Source: an uncultured Spirochaetales bacterium
GTDB lineage: Bacteria; Spirochaetota; Spirochaetia; Sphaerochaetales; Sphaerochaetaceae
Direction of reading: 5' to 3'
Length of the DNA stretch: 43,006 bases
Assembly: GCA_934276485.1 (NCBI GenBank)
Contig: CAKQTE010000035.1
Coordinates: 1-43,006 of the forward strand
Translations under genes and position numbers: made by a program
Notes under the pieces: generated by a model
Databases searched by the model: none
What the model saw: only the letters and a program-made list of their open reading frames with translations
What the model was told of the DNA's origin: nothing
Part shown: positions 15,413 through 23,565 of the stretch, piece by piece
How the letters are laid out: the number at the start of each line of letters is the position of its first letter
How positions within the stretch are numbered: position 1 is the stretch's first letter

Positions 15413-16230
15413 TTGAAGCATCAAAAAAGACCATCATCTTCCTGCTTATTGCACTGATCATCCTGTGGGGTCTTTGGGGATTCTGGAAGATCTCAAAGAA
15501 ATGGAATGCAAAGAGTGACAGCGTAGAGATTGCAATCACAAACGAGACGAATATCGAATTAGATAGCAGTGTTGCATCTGTCTATGTAACACCTTCCAAA
15601 GACAATACATTGAGAGTCAAGAGCACAAAAGCAGGAGAGCTTAAAGTTGAAAACGATGGAACAACCATCGAGATCAGTCAAAAGACAAAGATTAAGTCTG
15701 GAGAGGGAGTTTTAACACTAGAAATTCCTGGAAAAATCAAAACTTCCAGTGTTAAGACAAGTGTAGGCTCTATCGATATCTCATCTTTGAATATGTATAA
15801 GATAGAGCTAAAGGTTGCTACAGGAGACATTACTGCATCAAACATAAAAGCATATGAGCTTGATGCTGAAGCCTCAGTTGGAACCATCGACCTAAGCGAT
15901 ATTGTTGCAACGGACATTGAAGCAGAGACAAAAACAGGTGATATAAGCCTGACTGAAACAAATGCAAAGACATTGGATGCAAATGCATCTATTGGAAATG
16001 TAACGTTCTATAGTGGAAAGGTTGACACTCTTGAGTGCGAAACAGGTACAGGAGATATCTACATAAAGCTCGATGACAAGAATGGAACATTCAATATTAC
16101 AATTGGCGCACTAGCAGATGCATATGTCTTTGGAACCGAACTAGAATCAAAGAGCGAGACTCTTACATTCGGAACAGGCACTCCAAATGTAAGTGCAAAG
16201 ACAAAAATTGGCTCAATTGAAATCCGATAG
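15409..16230 (+). CDS. Membrane-anchored DUF4097 beta-repeat protein
   Basis: 273 residues. An N-terminal transmembrane anchor (TIIFLLIALIILWGLWGFW, about residues 8-26) is followed by a beta-helix-like repeat region: 'VKTSVGSIDISSLNMYKIEL', 'VATGDITASNIKAYELDAEA', 'SVGTIDLSDIVATDIEAETK', 'TGDISLTETNAKTLDANASI' and so on, roughly 20 residues per unit with the G-(D/S)-I pattern of DUF4097. Firmicute LiaG, encoded next to the PspA-like LiaH, is a similar protein, so the pairing with PspA fits. It probably faces the periplasm as a Psp accessory or stress sensor; function unknown. It ends the sigma-54 operon. Confidence 0.8.
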   Translation: MIEASKKTIIFLLIALIILWGLWGFWKISKKWNAKSDSVEIAITNETNIELDSSVASVYVTPSKDNTLRVKSTKAGELKVENDGTTIEISQKTKIKSGEGVLTLEIPGKIKTSSVKTSVGSIDISSLNMYKIELKVATGDITASNIKAYELDAEASVGTIDLSDIVATDIEAETKTGDISLTETNAKTLDANASIGNVTFYSGKVDTLECETGTGDIYIKLDDKNGTFNITIGALADAYVFGTELESKSETLTFGTGTPNVSAKTKIGSIEIR

Positions 16231-16246
16231 CAGCTTTTATATTCAG

Positions 16247-16275
16247 ACACTGTCAGCTAGACAGTGTTTTTTTTT
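16247..16275 (+). terminator. Terminator of the psp operon
   Basis: ACACTGTC (16247-16254) and GACAGTGT (16260-16267) form an 8-bp stem with a 5-base loop, followed by an unbroken run of T (16267-16275). A textbook rho-independent terminator. Confidence 0.95.
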
Positions 16276-16287
16276 CATTCTTATGAT
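16258..16287 (+). promoter_or_regulatory. aspS promoter embedded in the psp terminator
   Basis: TAGACA (16258-16263, 5 of 6 to TTGACA) is followed after 18 bases by TATGAT (16282-16287). The -35 box is the loop and descending arm of the psp terminator and the spacer is its T-tract. Predicted start near 16294; GGGAG follows before the ATG at 16318. Confidence 0.55.
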
Positions 16288-16317
16288 ACTATTCTTGTGT
16301 TTCCGGGAGATATTTTT

Positions 16318-18099
16318 ATGGAAGAAGCTTTCATGCAAAGAACAGTTACTTGTGGCCAGCTTAGAGCTTGCGACGAGGGTAAAACAGTAATCCTAAACGG
16401 ATGGGTTCACAGAGATAGAAACCACGGAGTATTGCACTTTATCAATCTCAGAGATAGATATGGCATGACTCAGGTAGTTGTAGATGAAGATGCAGACGAA
16501 GAGCTACAGAAAGTTGCATCAGAACTGAAGCTTGAGTACTGTATCGCAGTAAAGGGTATTGTCAGAAAGCGCCCTGATCAGATGATCAATAGCGATATGC
16601 TTACAGGTGAGATTGAAGTCAAGGCAGAGAAGATTGAAATTCTCTCACAGTGTGCGACTCTCCCATTCATGATCGAAGACGAGACAAATGCAAAAGAAGA
16701 CCTTCGTCTTAAGTACAGATTCCTAGACCTAAGATCAAAGGGAATGCAGGACAGAATCAAACTAAGACATGAGATCGTAAAAGCTATCAGAGAGTATTTT
16801 TATAAGACTGATTTCTTTGAAATCGAGACACCTACCCTGATCAGAAGCACTCCGGAAGGAGCAAGAGACTTCTTGGTTCCATCAAGAATATATCCAGGAA
16901 AGTTCTTTGCTCTTCCACAGTCACCTCAGCTCTATAAGCAGCTATTGATGGTTTCTGGTTTCGATAAGTATTTCCAGATCGCTCGCTGTTATAGAGATGA
17001 AGACCCAAGAGGTGACAGACAGCTTGAGTTCACTCAGCTCGATATCGAGATGAGCTATGTTAAGAGAGATGATGTACTATCTTTGATGGAAGATATGTTT
17101 GGCGATGTTTTCAAGAAGGTTCTTGATGTAGAGCTACCAAAGACATTCCAGCGCCTGACTTACCATGATGCAATGAACAAATATGGTTCAGATAAACCAG
17201 ATTTGCGCTTTGGTCTTGAGATCAAGGATGCTTCCAGCTTCGCAAGTCAATCAACATTCAAGGCTTTCACAGAAACTCTTGAGAATGGTGGATTTGTAAA
17301 GTACATCGTCGCTCCAAAGACAGAGGGCCATGACTACACAAGAAAGTATCTAACAGAGCTTGAAAGCGCTGCAAAGATCTATGGTGCCCATGGACTTGCT
17401 TGGATGAAAGTTGAGAACAACACTCTCAGCGGTGGTGTTTCAAAGTTCTTCCAGGGTAAGGAAGATTTGGTTCTTTCAGAAACAGGAGCTAAGGACGGAG
17501 ACGTAATCTTGCTTGTTGCACAACAAGACTGGAAGAAGTGCTGTAACTCAATGGGTGCAGTACGTTCACGTCTGGGTGCAGACCTAGGCCTTATTCAGCC
17601 AGGATATGCATTCTGCTGGATCATCGACTTCCCTCTATTCGAGTACAACGAAGATGAAGGACATTGGGAAGCTGCACACCACATGTTCTCAATGCCACAG
17701 ACTGAATACCTAGATACTCTTGAATCAAACCCTGGGGAAGTAAAGGGAGACCTATACGACCTAGTTCTCAACGGATATGAGCTTGCATCCGGTTCAATAA
17801 GAATCCACGATATCGAACTTCAGAAGAGAATCTTCAGAATCTGTAACATCCCAGATGATATGGCTCAGGAGAGATTTGGATTCCTACTTGATGCATTCAA
17901 GTTCTCACCACCACCACACGGAGGAATCGCACCTGGTGTAGATAGACTCTGTATGATCATCTCTGGTCAGAGCTCCATCAAGGAAGTAATCGTATTCCCT
18001 AAGAATACAGCAGCACTATCTCCAATGGACGAGTCCCCATCTTGGGTTGAACCAAAGCAACTTGAGGAATTGAGACTCTCAATCGTAGAGACCAAATAG
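16318..18099 (+). CDS. aspS: Aspartyl-tRNA synthetase, bacterial type
   Basis: 593 residues from ATG 16318, which has GGGAG 9 bases upstream. The longer reading from 16264 runs back into the psp terminator and is rejected. An N-terminal OB-fold (TVILNGWVHRDRNHGVLHFINLRD) reads the anticodon. Class II motif 1 ('EIETPTLIRSTPEGARDFLVPS'), motif 2 ('FQIARCYRDEDPRGDRQLEFTQLD') and motif 3 ('GGIAPGVDRLCMI') are present, and the bacterial GAD insert lies between motifs 2 and 3. Length agrees with the bacterial type (about 590). Whether it is discriminating or also charges tRNA-Asn cannot be decided here. Its stop overlaps the next start by one base. Confidence 0.97.
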   Translation: MEEAFMQRTVTCGQLRACDEGKTVILNGWVHRDRNHGVLHFINLRDRYGMTQVVVDEDADEELQKVASELKLEYCIAVKGIVRKRPDQMINSDMLTGEIEVKAEKIEILSQCATLPFMIEDETNAKEDLRLKYRFLDLRSKGMQDRIKLRHEIVKAIREYFYKTDFFEIETPTLIRSTPEGARDFLVPSRIYPGKFFALPQSPQLYKQLLMVSGFDKYFQIARCYRDEDPRGDRQLEFTQLDIEMSYVKRDDVLSLMEDMFGDVFKKVLDVELPKTFQRLTYHDAMNKYGSDKPDLRFGLEIKDASSFASQSTFKAFTETLENGGFVKYIVAPKTEGHDYTRKYLTELESAAKIYGAHGLAWMKVENNTLSGGVSKFFQGKEDLVLSETGAKDGDVILLVAQQDWKKCCNSMGAVRSRLGADLGLIQPGYAFCWIIDFPLFEYNEDEGHWEAAHHMFSMPQTEYLDTLESNPGEVKGDLYDLVLNGYELASGSIRIHDIELQKRIFRICNIPDDMAQERFGFLLDAFKFSPPPHGGIAPGVDRLCMIISGQSSIKEVIVFPKNTAALSPMDESPSWVEPKQLEELRLSIVETK

Positions 18100-19232
18100 T
18101 GAATTCACATATTCCAGTTGCCATCGTTGGCGGTGGCGCATCAGGCCTTTTTGCTGGGAGTATTCTTGGCAAGAAGGCCCTTATATTAGAGCGTGGGGAT
18201 AAGTGTGGCAGAAAGCTACTTCTAACGGGAGGAGGCAGATGTAACTATACGCACGCGTCTACCCTTCCAGAGCTTCTTGACCACTATAATGGCAACAAGA
18301 GATTTATCTCACATGCGCTCTACTCTTTCACTCCAGATGACATCATCTCTTTCTTTTCAAAGCTTGGTATTGAACCAAAAGAGGAAGAGAATGGCAAGAT
18401 ATTCCCTCTTAATAAAGATAGTTACGATGTTGTATCTGCTCTCGAAAAAAGATCTTGTATTGAAACAAACACATATGTTTTGAATATCAAGAAAGAAGAT
18501 AAGTTCATCATAACAACCAACAAAGGAACCATGAATTCTGACTATTTGATCCTTTCTGTGGGAGGAAACAGCTATCCTCATACAGGATCCGATGGCAATG
18601 GCTATAAGCTTGCATCCTCTCTTGGACACAAGATCACTCCTCTTAAGCCAGCTCTTGCACCTCTTGCATTGAATGTAGACATGTCGAAGGCTGAGGGAAT
18701 AACAATTCCTTTAACAATAAAAATAAAAAAGAAAGAATATACAGGAAGTACTGTAATAACGAGAAAAGGCATTTCAGGTCCTCTTGCAGAAGACATATCG
18801 TATATGATCTCAGATAATGAAGATATTACGATCAAATTCATAGATATAGACTTTAAAGAGCTACGACAAAAGAATGGAAAATCCCTAATGAAGAATGCAC
18901 TGATGATTCCTGAGAGACTATCTATTGCACTGTTAGAGGATCTTGCTAATAAGCGAATTGCAGATATATCAAAAAAGGAAGAATTATATATAGAAGAGAG
19001 ACTATGTGCTCTTAGATGCAAGGCAAAAGCTCTTCAAGCAGGTGCTATGTCCACACATGGAGGCGTCGATATCCGAGAGCTCGATCCAAAGACAATGGAG
19101 TCAAAACTCATAGAAGGCCTATACCTAGTCGGAGACATTGTTGATGTTGATGCCAATTGCGGCGGCTACTCGCTTACATGGGCATTTGCATCAAGTTATA
19201 TTGCTTCTCACAACATTCTCAAATCCTTGTGA
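18099..19232 (+). CDS. FAD-dependent oxidoreductase, BaiN/HI0933 family
   Basis: 377 residues, starting with GTG overlapping the aspS stop (TAGTG). The dinucleotide-binding motif VAIVGGGASGLFAG begins at residue 7; the family-specific 'CGRKLLLTGGGRCNYTH' follows at about residue 37. Later come 'LILSVGGNSYPHTGSDGNGY' and the C-terminal 'GLYLVGDIVDVDANCGGYSLTWAFASSYIA', which closes the FAD site. Members include the bile-acid enzyme BaiN and HI0933; most have unknown substrates. It is slightly shorter than usual (about 400) in the central insert. Probably cytoplasmic and co-transcribed with aspS without functional link. Confidence 0.9.
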   Translation: MNSHIPVAIVGGGASGLFAGSILGKKALILERGDKCGRKLLLTGGGRCNYTHASTLPELLDHYNGNKRFISHALYSFTPDDIISFFSKLGIEPKEEENGKIFPLNKDSYDVVSALEKRSCIETNTYVLNIKKEDKFIITTNKGTMNSDYLILSVGGNSYPHTGSDGNGYKLASSLGHKITPLKPALAPLALNVDMSKAEGITIPLTIKIKKKEYTGSTVITRKGISGPLAEDISYMISDNEDITIKFIDIDFKELRQKNGKSLMKNALMIPERLSIALLEDLANKRIADISKKEELYIEERLCALRCKAKALQAGAMSTHGGVDIRELDPKTMESKLIEGLYLVGDIVDVDANCGGYSLTWAFASSYIASHNILKSL

Positions 19233-19244
19233 TACAATTATTCC

Positions 19245-19628
19245 ATGGCACAGAAAAGAGAGATCAACGCACACTTTTCTTCAGGGAAAAGATATTTTGA
19301 AAACAAGCTTGGCAACGAGTTTTTCTTCACAGATAGCACAGGGCCTTACGAGTACCTCTTAGGAGCTCTTGCCGGTTGCTATATATCAACACTATCAAGC
19401 TATTACACGCAACCAGATTGGACAGGACTTGATGTGAATGTTGTTGGTATAAAGAGAGACGAGATTCCAACTGTACTAGAAGAGACAACATTGAACATCG
19501 TAGCTAAAGGTGTAGGGAATAAAAAAGAGTTTAATGCAAATGCAGAAAAAGCAAGCAAAGAGTGTTCAATTTTTCAAACTATTGCTAAAGTATCAGAGAT
19601 GAGAATCAATATAGAATACGAGGACTAA
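19245..19628 (+). CDS. OsmC-family thiol peroxidase-like protein
   Basis: 127 residues. The two conserved cysteines are in family context: 'LLGALAGCYISTL' and 'KECSIFQTIAK'. Members reduce organic hydroperoxides through this cysteine pair, or have unknown roles in the YhfA/SufE-linked subgroup. The size and absence of a signal peptide fit a cytoplasmic dimer. Start ATG 19245 is 12 bases after the flavoprotein stop; its own stop abuts the next start. Confidence 0.85.
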   Translation: MAQKREINAHFSSGKRYFENKLGNEFFFTDSTGPYEYLLGALAGCYISTLSSYYTQPDWTGLDVNVVGIKRDEIPTVLEETTLNIVAKGVGNKKEFNANAEKASKECSIFQTIAKVSEMRINIEYED

Positions 19629-20180
19629 ATGCAACAAAAACGCTCTCTAAGAATCAATGTATTTGATTATTTCAGAAAGGCTATGCTCAGCTATTTCTCG
19701 CATTATAGTGAACAAGACAACGAAAAAAAGAAGAAAAGCACTACATCCCATAGAATTGCACTGGAGCTTATTAAAGAGTTTCCTTCCACTTGCAATGTTG
19801 AGATCGACTACATGGGAGCAGACATCGTTATCAAGCAAAACGATGATGTCATATTGATTCTTCTTTGGTCAAATGAATACCTAACAGAGAAAGAAAAGAC
19901 AAAAGCAAAGACCTTGCACGAAGAAAAAGCCCCACTTCTTACTCTCGCATTCTCACTTCTTGAAGACAAGAACTACATTTTGGTATATCGCTTCGAGAAA
20001 GACTATTTGGAATATCTTCATATCGATAAATCAGACTTTTCAGAACGCGTCCTAAAGCGCTCTGAAGAGAAAGAAAAAGAGACGGATCAACTGTTATTGG
20101 GACTCAGAGGAAAAGCCAAGAAACAAAGAAAGAAACGAGTCAAAAAGGAAGTTATAACGACAGACGAAAAAGAGGAGTGA
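19629..20180 (+). CDS. Unknown basic protein, possible nuclease-like fold
   Basis: 183 residues, immediately after the OsmC stop (ATG directly follows TAA), so part of the aspS operon. The N-terminus is basic, the middle has alternating strands ('CNVEIDYMGADIVIKQNDDVILILLWSNEYL', then a Lys/Glu helix, 'YILVYRFEKDYLEYLHID'), and the C-terminus is strongly basic (GKAKKQRKKRVKKE). The strand-D-strand layout recalls restriction-endonuclease-like folds, but the E-x-K pair is absent (LWSNEY instead), so this is a guess. No family recognised. The basic tail could bind nucleic acid. Confidence 0.6.
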   Translation: MQQKRSLRINVFDYFRKAMLSYFSHYSEQDNEKKKKSTTSHRIALELIKEFPSTCNVEIDYMGADIVIKQNDDVILILLWSNEYLTEKEKTKAKTLHEEKAPLLTLAFSLLEDKNYILVYRFEKDYLEYLHIDKSDFSERVLKRSEEKEKETDQLLLGLRGKAKKQRKKRVKKEVITTDEKEE

Positions 20181-20197
20181 CAACTCGCCGCTCCTCT
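20171..20197. terminator. Bidirectional terminator between convergent operons
   Basis: AGAGGAG (20171-20177) / CTCCTCT (20191-20197). The plus strand continues CTCTTTCT and the minus strand continues TTTTTC, so both convergent transcripts (aspS operon and transketolase operon) could end here. The left arm lies within the last codons of the plus-strand gene. Confidence 0.65.
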
Positions 20198-20203
20198 CTC
20201 TTT

Positions 20204-20953
20204 CTAGATTTTACTCTTCTTTCCTTTTACAGGATCTATAACAGGCGACAGCCCAACAAGCTTATAAACAGCTCTCTTCTGGGCATCTTCGCACCCATTC
20301 CAAGGTTTATCCTTGTTCTCGCTCTTATATTTTTGAGTCATCCACCAATCATCATGTTGAACTCTATCAAGGTTCTTATCCAAGAGAGAGAATATTGTTG
20401 AATAGAACTCTACAAGAGCATTTCCAGATAGAGCTTCCTCTGCAACGCGAGCAAGCTCTAGAGTATGATGCAAACAAAAACCCTTTGACTGAGATAGTTT
20501 TACCTTAAAGTCCGAGTCTTGTTCGAATAGTGCTGCAATTGTGTAGCAATACCTATAGAGTCTGTCATCCATGCGAGAACAAACAAGACAACCCTTTTCA
20601 CGAGAAGCAACATCTTCCCTAAAGCTTTCAATTGCCTTCAAAGCCTGTCTGGGCTTTGATGCATTGATGATTTTCTCCAAATCAGGCTTATATGTTTTCT
20701 TGTTCTCGTCGTAATAGGTATCCATAACAAGAGCCAAGACCTGAGGCTTGTTAGCCTGAGCAAGCTGACGCATATGTTCAGGACAGAAACCATAAGTATT
20801 GGTCTCAACTCTCACTTCCGGAGTCATTACAGCAGATGATAGATAATAAGATAAAGCATCATGCTCTGCCTCTTGCATCAACGAACACAAGAAGCACTCC
20901 GAATCGGAATTAAGGCCATCCCAGACAGGAATTGTCTCTAATACTATCTTCAC
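20204..20953 (-). CDS. DUF6062 family protein with duplicated Cys/His motifs
   Basis: 249 residues. Two related units are visible. Unit 1 has C-x2-C (SECFLCSLM, about residue 19-27) and then YGFCPEHM (about 55-62). Unit 2 has C-x2-C (KGCLVCSRM, about 119-127) and KGFCLHHT (about 158-165). Each unit therefore supplies C-x2-C plus C-x2-H, a four-ligand set suggesting zinc binding. The rest is helical. The family is common in spirochaetes and firmicutes but has no assigned function. The gene overlaps the transketolase gene by 4 bases and is the last in the sugar operon. A metal- or redox-linked accessory role is inference. Confidence 0.8.
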   Translation of the reverse strand: MKIVLETIPVWDGLNSDSECFLCSLMQEAEHDALSYYLSSAVMTPEVRVETNTYGFCPEHMRQLAQANKPQVLALVMDTYYDENKKTYKPDLEKIINASKPRQALKAIESFREDVASREKGCLVCSRMDDRLYRYCYTIAALFEQDSDFKVKLSQSKGFCLHHTLELARVAEEALSGNALVEFYSTIFSLLDKNLDRVQHDDWWMTQKYKSENKDKPWNGCEDAQKRAVYKLVGLSPVIDPVKGKKSKI

Positions 20954-21897
20954 GCTAACAATTCCTTTGCCTTAGCTGCGATATTCTCTCCTGTGAATCC
21001 AAATGCCTGCTTTAGATAAGCAAGGTTTCCAACCTCTCCGAATCTCTCGCCAACATTGACAAAGCCCATCTTTACAGGATTTGTCTTAACAAGGTGAGCT
21101 GCAATCATCTCTCCAACGCCACCTGCATAGCGTCCATTTTCGCAGACAAGAACTCTTCCACATCTAGATGCAACTTTCTCAATCAGTTCAGTATCCAATG
21201 GTCGGATAGTATGCAAATCAACTACAGTTGCATTGATTCCCTCTTTCTTTAGGATTTCTGCAGCTTCCATAGCACCATCTACCATGACAATACCTGTTGC
21301 TATAATCGCAACATCCTTACCATCAAGAAGCTCAATTCCCTTTCCAAGCTCAATCTTCTGATCTAGGCCATAGCGGAAATTGATTCCCTTTCTAGGTGTT
21401 CTGATATATGAAGACTGACCATTTTTATACATCTGCCATGTTAGATCATATAGAGACTGTGCATCAGATGGTTCAACAATCACGAATCCAGGAATCTGGC
21501 GCATCAATGCAATATCCTCAAATGGCATATGTGTTCCGCCATTGTACTGTGCTGTGATACCAGGGTCAGAACCAATTACATGAACTGTCTGATGAGCATA
21601 TCCTACTGAGATAAACAATTGGTCATAGTCTCTGCGAGATGAGAAGCATCCGAAAGAGTGAGCAAAAGGAACAAGACCAGTTGAAGATAGTCCTGCTGCA
21701 ACACCAATCATGTTTGCTTCCGCAATACCTGCATTGATGAATCTATTAGGAAACTCTTTTGCAAATGTTGTTGATCCAATACATGATGATAGGTCAGAGT
21801 CTACAAAGACAACTCTCTCATCGTTTGCTGCAATATCACAAATGGCACCTATCAAGGCTTCCTTATAATGGTTAAAATCGTGAGCATCCCTTTTCAT
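20950..21897 (-). CDS. Transketolase, C-terminal subunit
   Basis: 315 residues holding the pyrimidine-binding and C-terminal domains of a split transketolase. Markers: 'RFINAGIAEANMIGVAAGLSSTG' (Glu that activates thiamine pyrophosphate), 'AHSFGCFSSRRDYDQLFISVGY', 'GSDPGITAQYNGGTHMPFEDIALMR' (phosphate/sugar site) and a Rossmann-like end ('VDLHTIRPLDTELI'). It pairs with the product of 21897-22736 to transfer two-carbon ketol units. The genes overlap by one base, so the subunits are made together. The active site needs both subunits. Confidence 0.95.
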   Translation of the reverse strand: MKRDAHDFNHYKEALIGAICDIAANDERVVFVDSDLSSCIGSTTFAKEFPNRFINAGIAEANMIGVAAGLSSTGLVPFAHSFGCFSSRRDYDQLFISVGYAHQTVHVIGSDPGITAQYNGGTHMPFEDIALMRQIPGFVIVEPSDAQSLYDLTWQMYKNGQSSYIRTPRKGINFRYGLDQKIELGKGIELLDGKDVAIIATGIVMVDGAMEAAEILKKEGINATVVDLHTIRPLDTELIEKVASRCGRVLVCENGRYAGGVGEMIAAHLVKTNPVKMGFVNVGERFGEVGNLAYLKQAFGFTGENIAAKAKELLA

Positions 21898-22736
21898 TAT
21901 CTTCCCTCTCTTACGCGTAGTGCTTCTACAGCTGCTTCTGCACCTTCTTTTGTTATCTGCATCGAATGGTTTGCCTTGATGCCCTCTCCTGGGATATAGC
22001 CATAGCTCTTGATAGTATCAAGAATGATCATATGAGGCTTGCCTTTCTCGCTCTTTGCACACTTTACTGCATTGTCAATTGCTTCAATGTCATGGCCATT
22101 TACAACCTGAACATGCCAACCAAAGCTTTCCCAACGCTTGACTACATCGTCCTTTCTCTCTGGGATGATGTTCTCGGTATAGTCATCAAGCTGCTGCTTA
22201 TTAAGGTCCTCGAATGCAATGAAGGAATCAATCTTCTGAGCACCTGCCAATTCTGCTGCTTCCCAGATCTGTCCTTCCTGGCTTTCGCCGTCCCCGATGA
22301 TTGAATATGTCCAAGCATCTACTCCCTTGATTCTGTTTCCAAGAGCAATACCAAGAGCTGCAGAAAATCCCTGTCCCAAAGAACCTGCTGTGAAATCAAT
22401 ACCAGGAGTCTTTGTCATATCAACATGGCTAGGAAGCTTTGTTCCTCCCTGGTTCAATGTAGATAGTTCGCTTTCTGGAATGTAGCCCTTAAGAGCAAGG
22501 GTTGCATATACTGCAGGACCTGCGTGTCCCTTAGAAACCACAAGTCTATCTCTTGTCTCAAGCTTAGGGTTCTTTGGATCTATATTCATTGCCTCGAAAT
22601 ATAGATATGCCAACACATCTGCAATAGACATTGCACCTCCGATATGTCCAGAGCCAAAGCTTGCGACTTCTTTGATTGTCAAACATCGTATCTCAAATGC
22701 TTTCGTCTTCAATTCATTCAAACGAATCTCGTCCAT
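21897..22736 (-). CDS. Transketolase, N-terminal (thiamine-pyrophosphate) subunit
   Basis: 279 residues. The ThDP/Mg motif is GDGESQEGQIWEA (148-160) ending at N179 (FEDLNKQQLDD). Catalytic histidines are in 'FGSGHIGGAMS' (H31), 'SKGHAGPAVYATL' (H71) and 'LPSHVDM' (H104). This is the separate PP subunit of split transketolases, which often act in pathways other than the main pentose cycle. The start lies 12 bases after the aldolase stop, with AGGAGG before it. Association with a class II aldolase suggests handling of an unusual sugar. Confidence 0.95.
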   Translation of the reverse strand: MDEIRLNELKTKAFEIRCLTIKEVASFGSGHIGGAMSIADVLAYLYFEAMNIDPKNPKLETRDRLVVSKGHAGPAVYATLALKGYIPESELSTLNQGGTKLPSHVDMTKTPGIDFTAGSLGQGFSAALGIALGNRIKGVDAWTYSIIGDGESQEGQIWEAAELAGAQKIDSFIAFEDLNKQQLDDYTENIIPERKDDVVKRWESFGWHVQVVNGHDIEAIDNAVKCAKSEKGKPHMIILDTIKSYGYIPGEGIKANHSMQITKEGAEAAVEALRVREGR

Positions 22737-22748
22737 CTAATCCTCCTG

Positions 22749-23372
22749 TCAGCCACGCATAGCAGCAATATCATCAAGGTCTTTATCTTCAAGTCCCTTA
22801 GTACTTACGATTTTAGAAAGCAAAGTCATCTTTGCAGCTTGTTCCAAGCACTCCATTCTATCAAAGGCAGAAAGAAGGTTCTTTCCTAGAGCAATTGCTC
22901 CATGATTTGCTAAGAGTGCAACATTATCAGAGATAAGAAATTCAGAAACCTCTTTTGCAAGAGCCTCGGTCCCCATCCTCTGATAAGGAATCTTCTTCAC
23001 TTTATCCAACAAATACCAGCTTTCTGCAATAAGAGTTGTATCAATTTCCATGCTAGATGCCGAAAACAAGCAGGAATATGTAGGATGAGAGTGTACTACA
23101 GCGCAAACATCTGGTCTCTTTTTATATATCAAACGATGCATATCGCTTTCAATCGATAGCTTTAACTCAGGCGTAAGATTCTCTCCTGTTTCAATATCAA
23201 CCTGTGCAATGTCCTCTGCTTGAAGAGAACTCTTATCCTTGCCAGAACAAGTTATGAGCATAAAATCTTCAAAACGTGTGCTGATATTGCCACCTGTGGA
23301 GGTTGTAAGACCTTTAGAATATGTTCGTCGCATGAACTCTGCGACATCTTGCCTAGCCTTTAAAATGTCCAT
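22749..23372 (-). CDS. Class II aldolase (L-fuculose-phosphate-aldolase-like)
   Basis: 207 residues from ATG 23372, where homologues begin (MDILKARQDVAEFMRR); the reading from 23438 adds an unrelated Cys-rich stretch. Phosphate-binding TGGNIS (26-31) and 'TCSGKDKSSL'; zinc ligands H94-x-H96 (VVHSHPTYS) and H157 (LLANHGAI); catalytic Glu in 'SIESDMH' (E75). This family includes L-fuculose-1-P, L-rhamnulose-1-P and ribulose-P aldolases or epimerases, plus 3-oxo-tetronate-phosphate decarboxylases, so the substrate is open. First gene of the operon. No SD; a TGtTAATAT box ends 7 bases before the ATG. Confidence 0.85.
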   Translation of the reverse strand: MDILKARQDVAEFMRRTYSKGLTTSTGGNISTRFEDFMLITCSGKDKSSLQAEDIAQVDIETGENLTPELKLSIESDMHRLIYKKRPDVCAVVHSHPTYSCLFSASSMEIDTTLIAESWYLLDKVKKIPYQRMGTEALAKEVSEFLISDNVALLANHGAIALGKNLLSAFDRMECLEQAAKMTLLSKIVSTKGLEDKDLDDIAAMRG

Positions 23373-23379
23373 AGCTAAG

Positions 23380-23385
23380 ATATTA
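23380..23385 (-). promoter_or_regulatory. Possible extended -10 of the aldolase-transketolase operon
   Basis: On the minus strand TG-T-TAATAT ends 7 bases before ATG 23372, with no ribosome-binding site between. An alternative promoter (TTGTCC, 16 bases, TATAAC, about 23419-23446) would give a ~45-base leader, also without SD. Confidence 0.35.
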
Positions 23386-23565
23386 ACACAAGAGGTATCT
23401 TTTTTGCGATATAAATTGTTATAGCAAAGACATAACAATGGACAAGCCAGAATAAACCACAGAGGCTAATATAGATAGTTATTGCACATGAAAATATCAT
23501 CGCTCATTTCATCCCTTCGATAGATAAACACACCTTCTTTGTGGTACCTTTATTGCGTGAAAGAG

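Noticed and set aside
16264..16317. N-terminal extension of aspS (MFFFHSYDT...)
   Set aside because: It is translated from the psp terminator T-tract and aspS promoter; homologues start at the later ATG, which has an SD.
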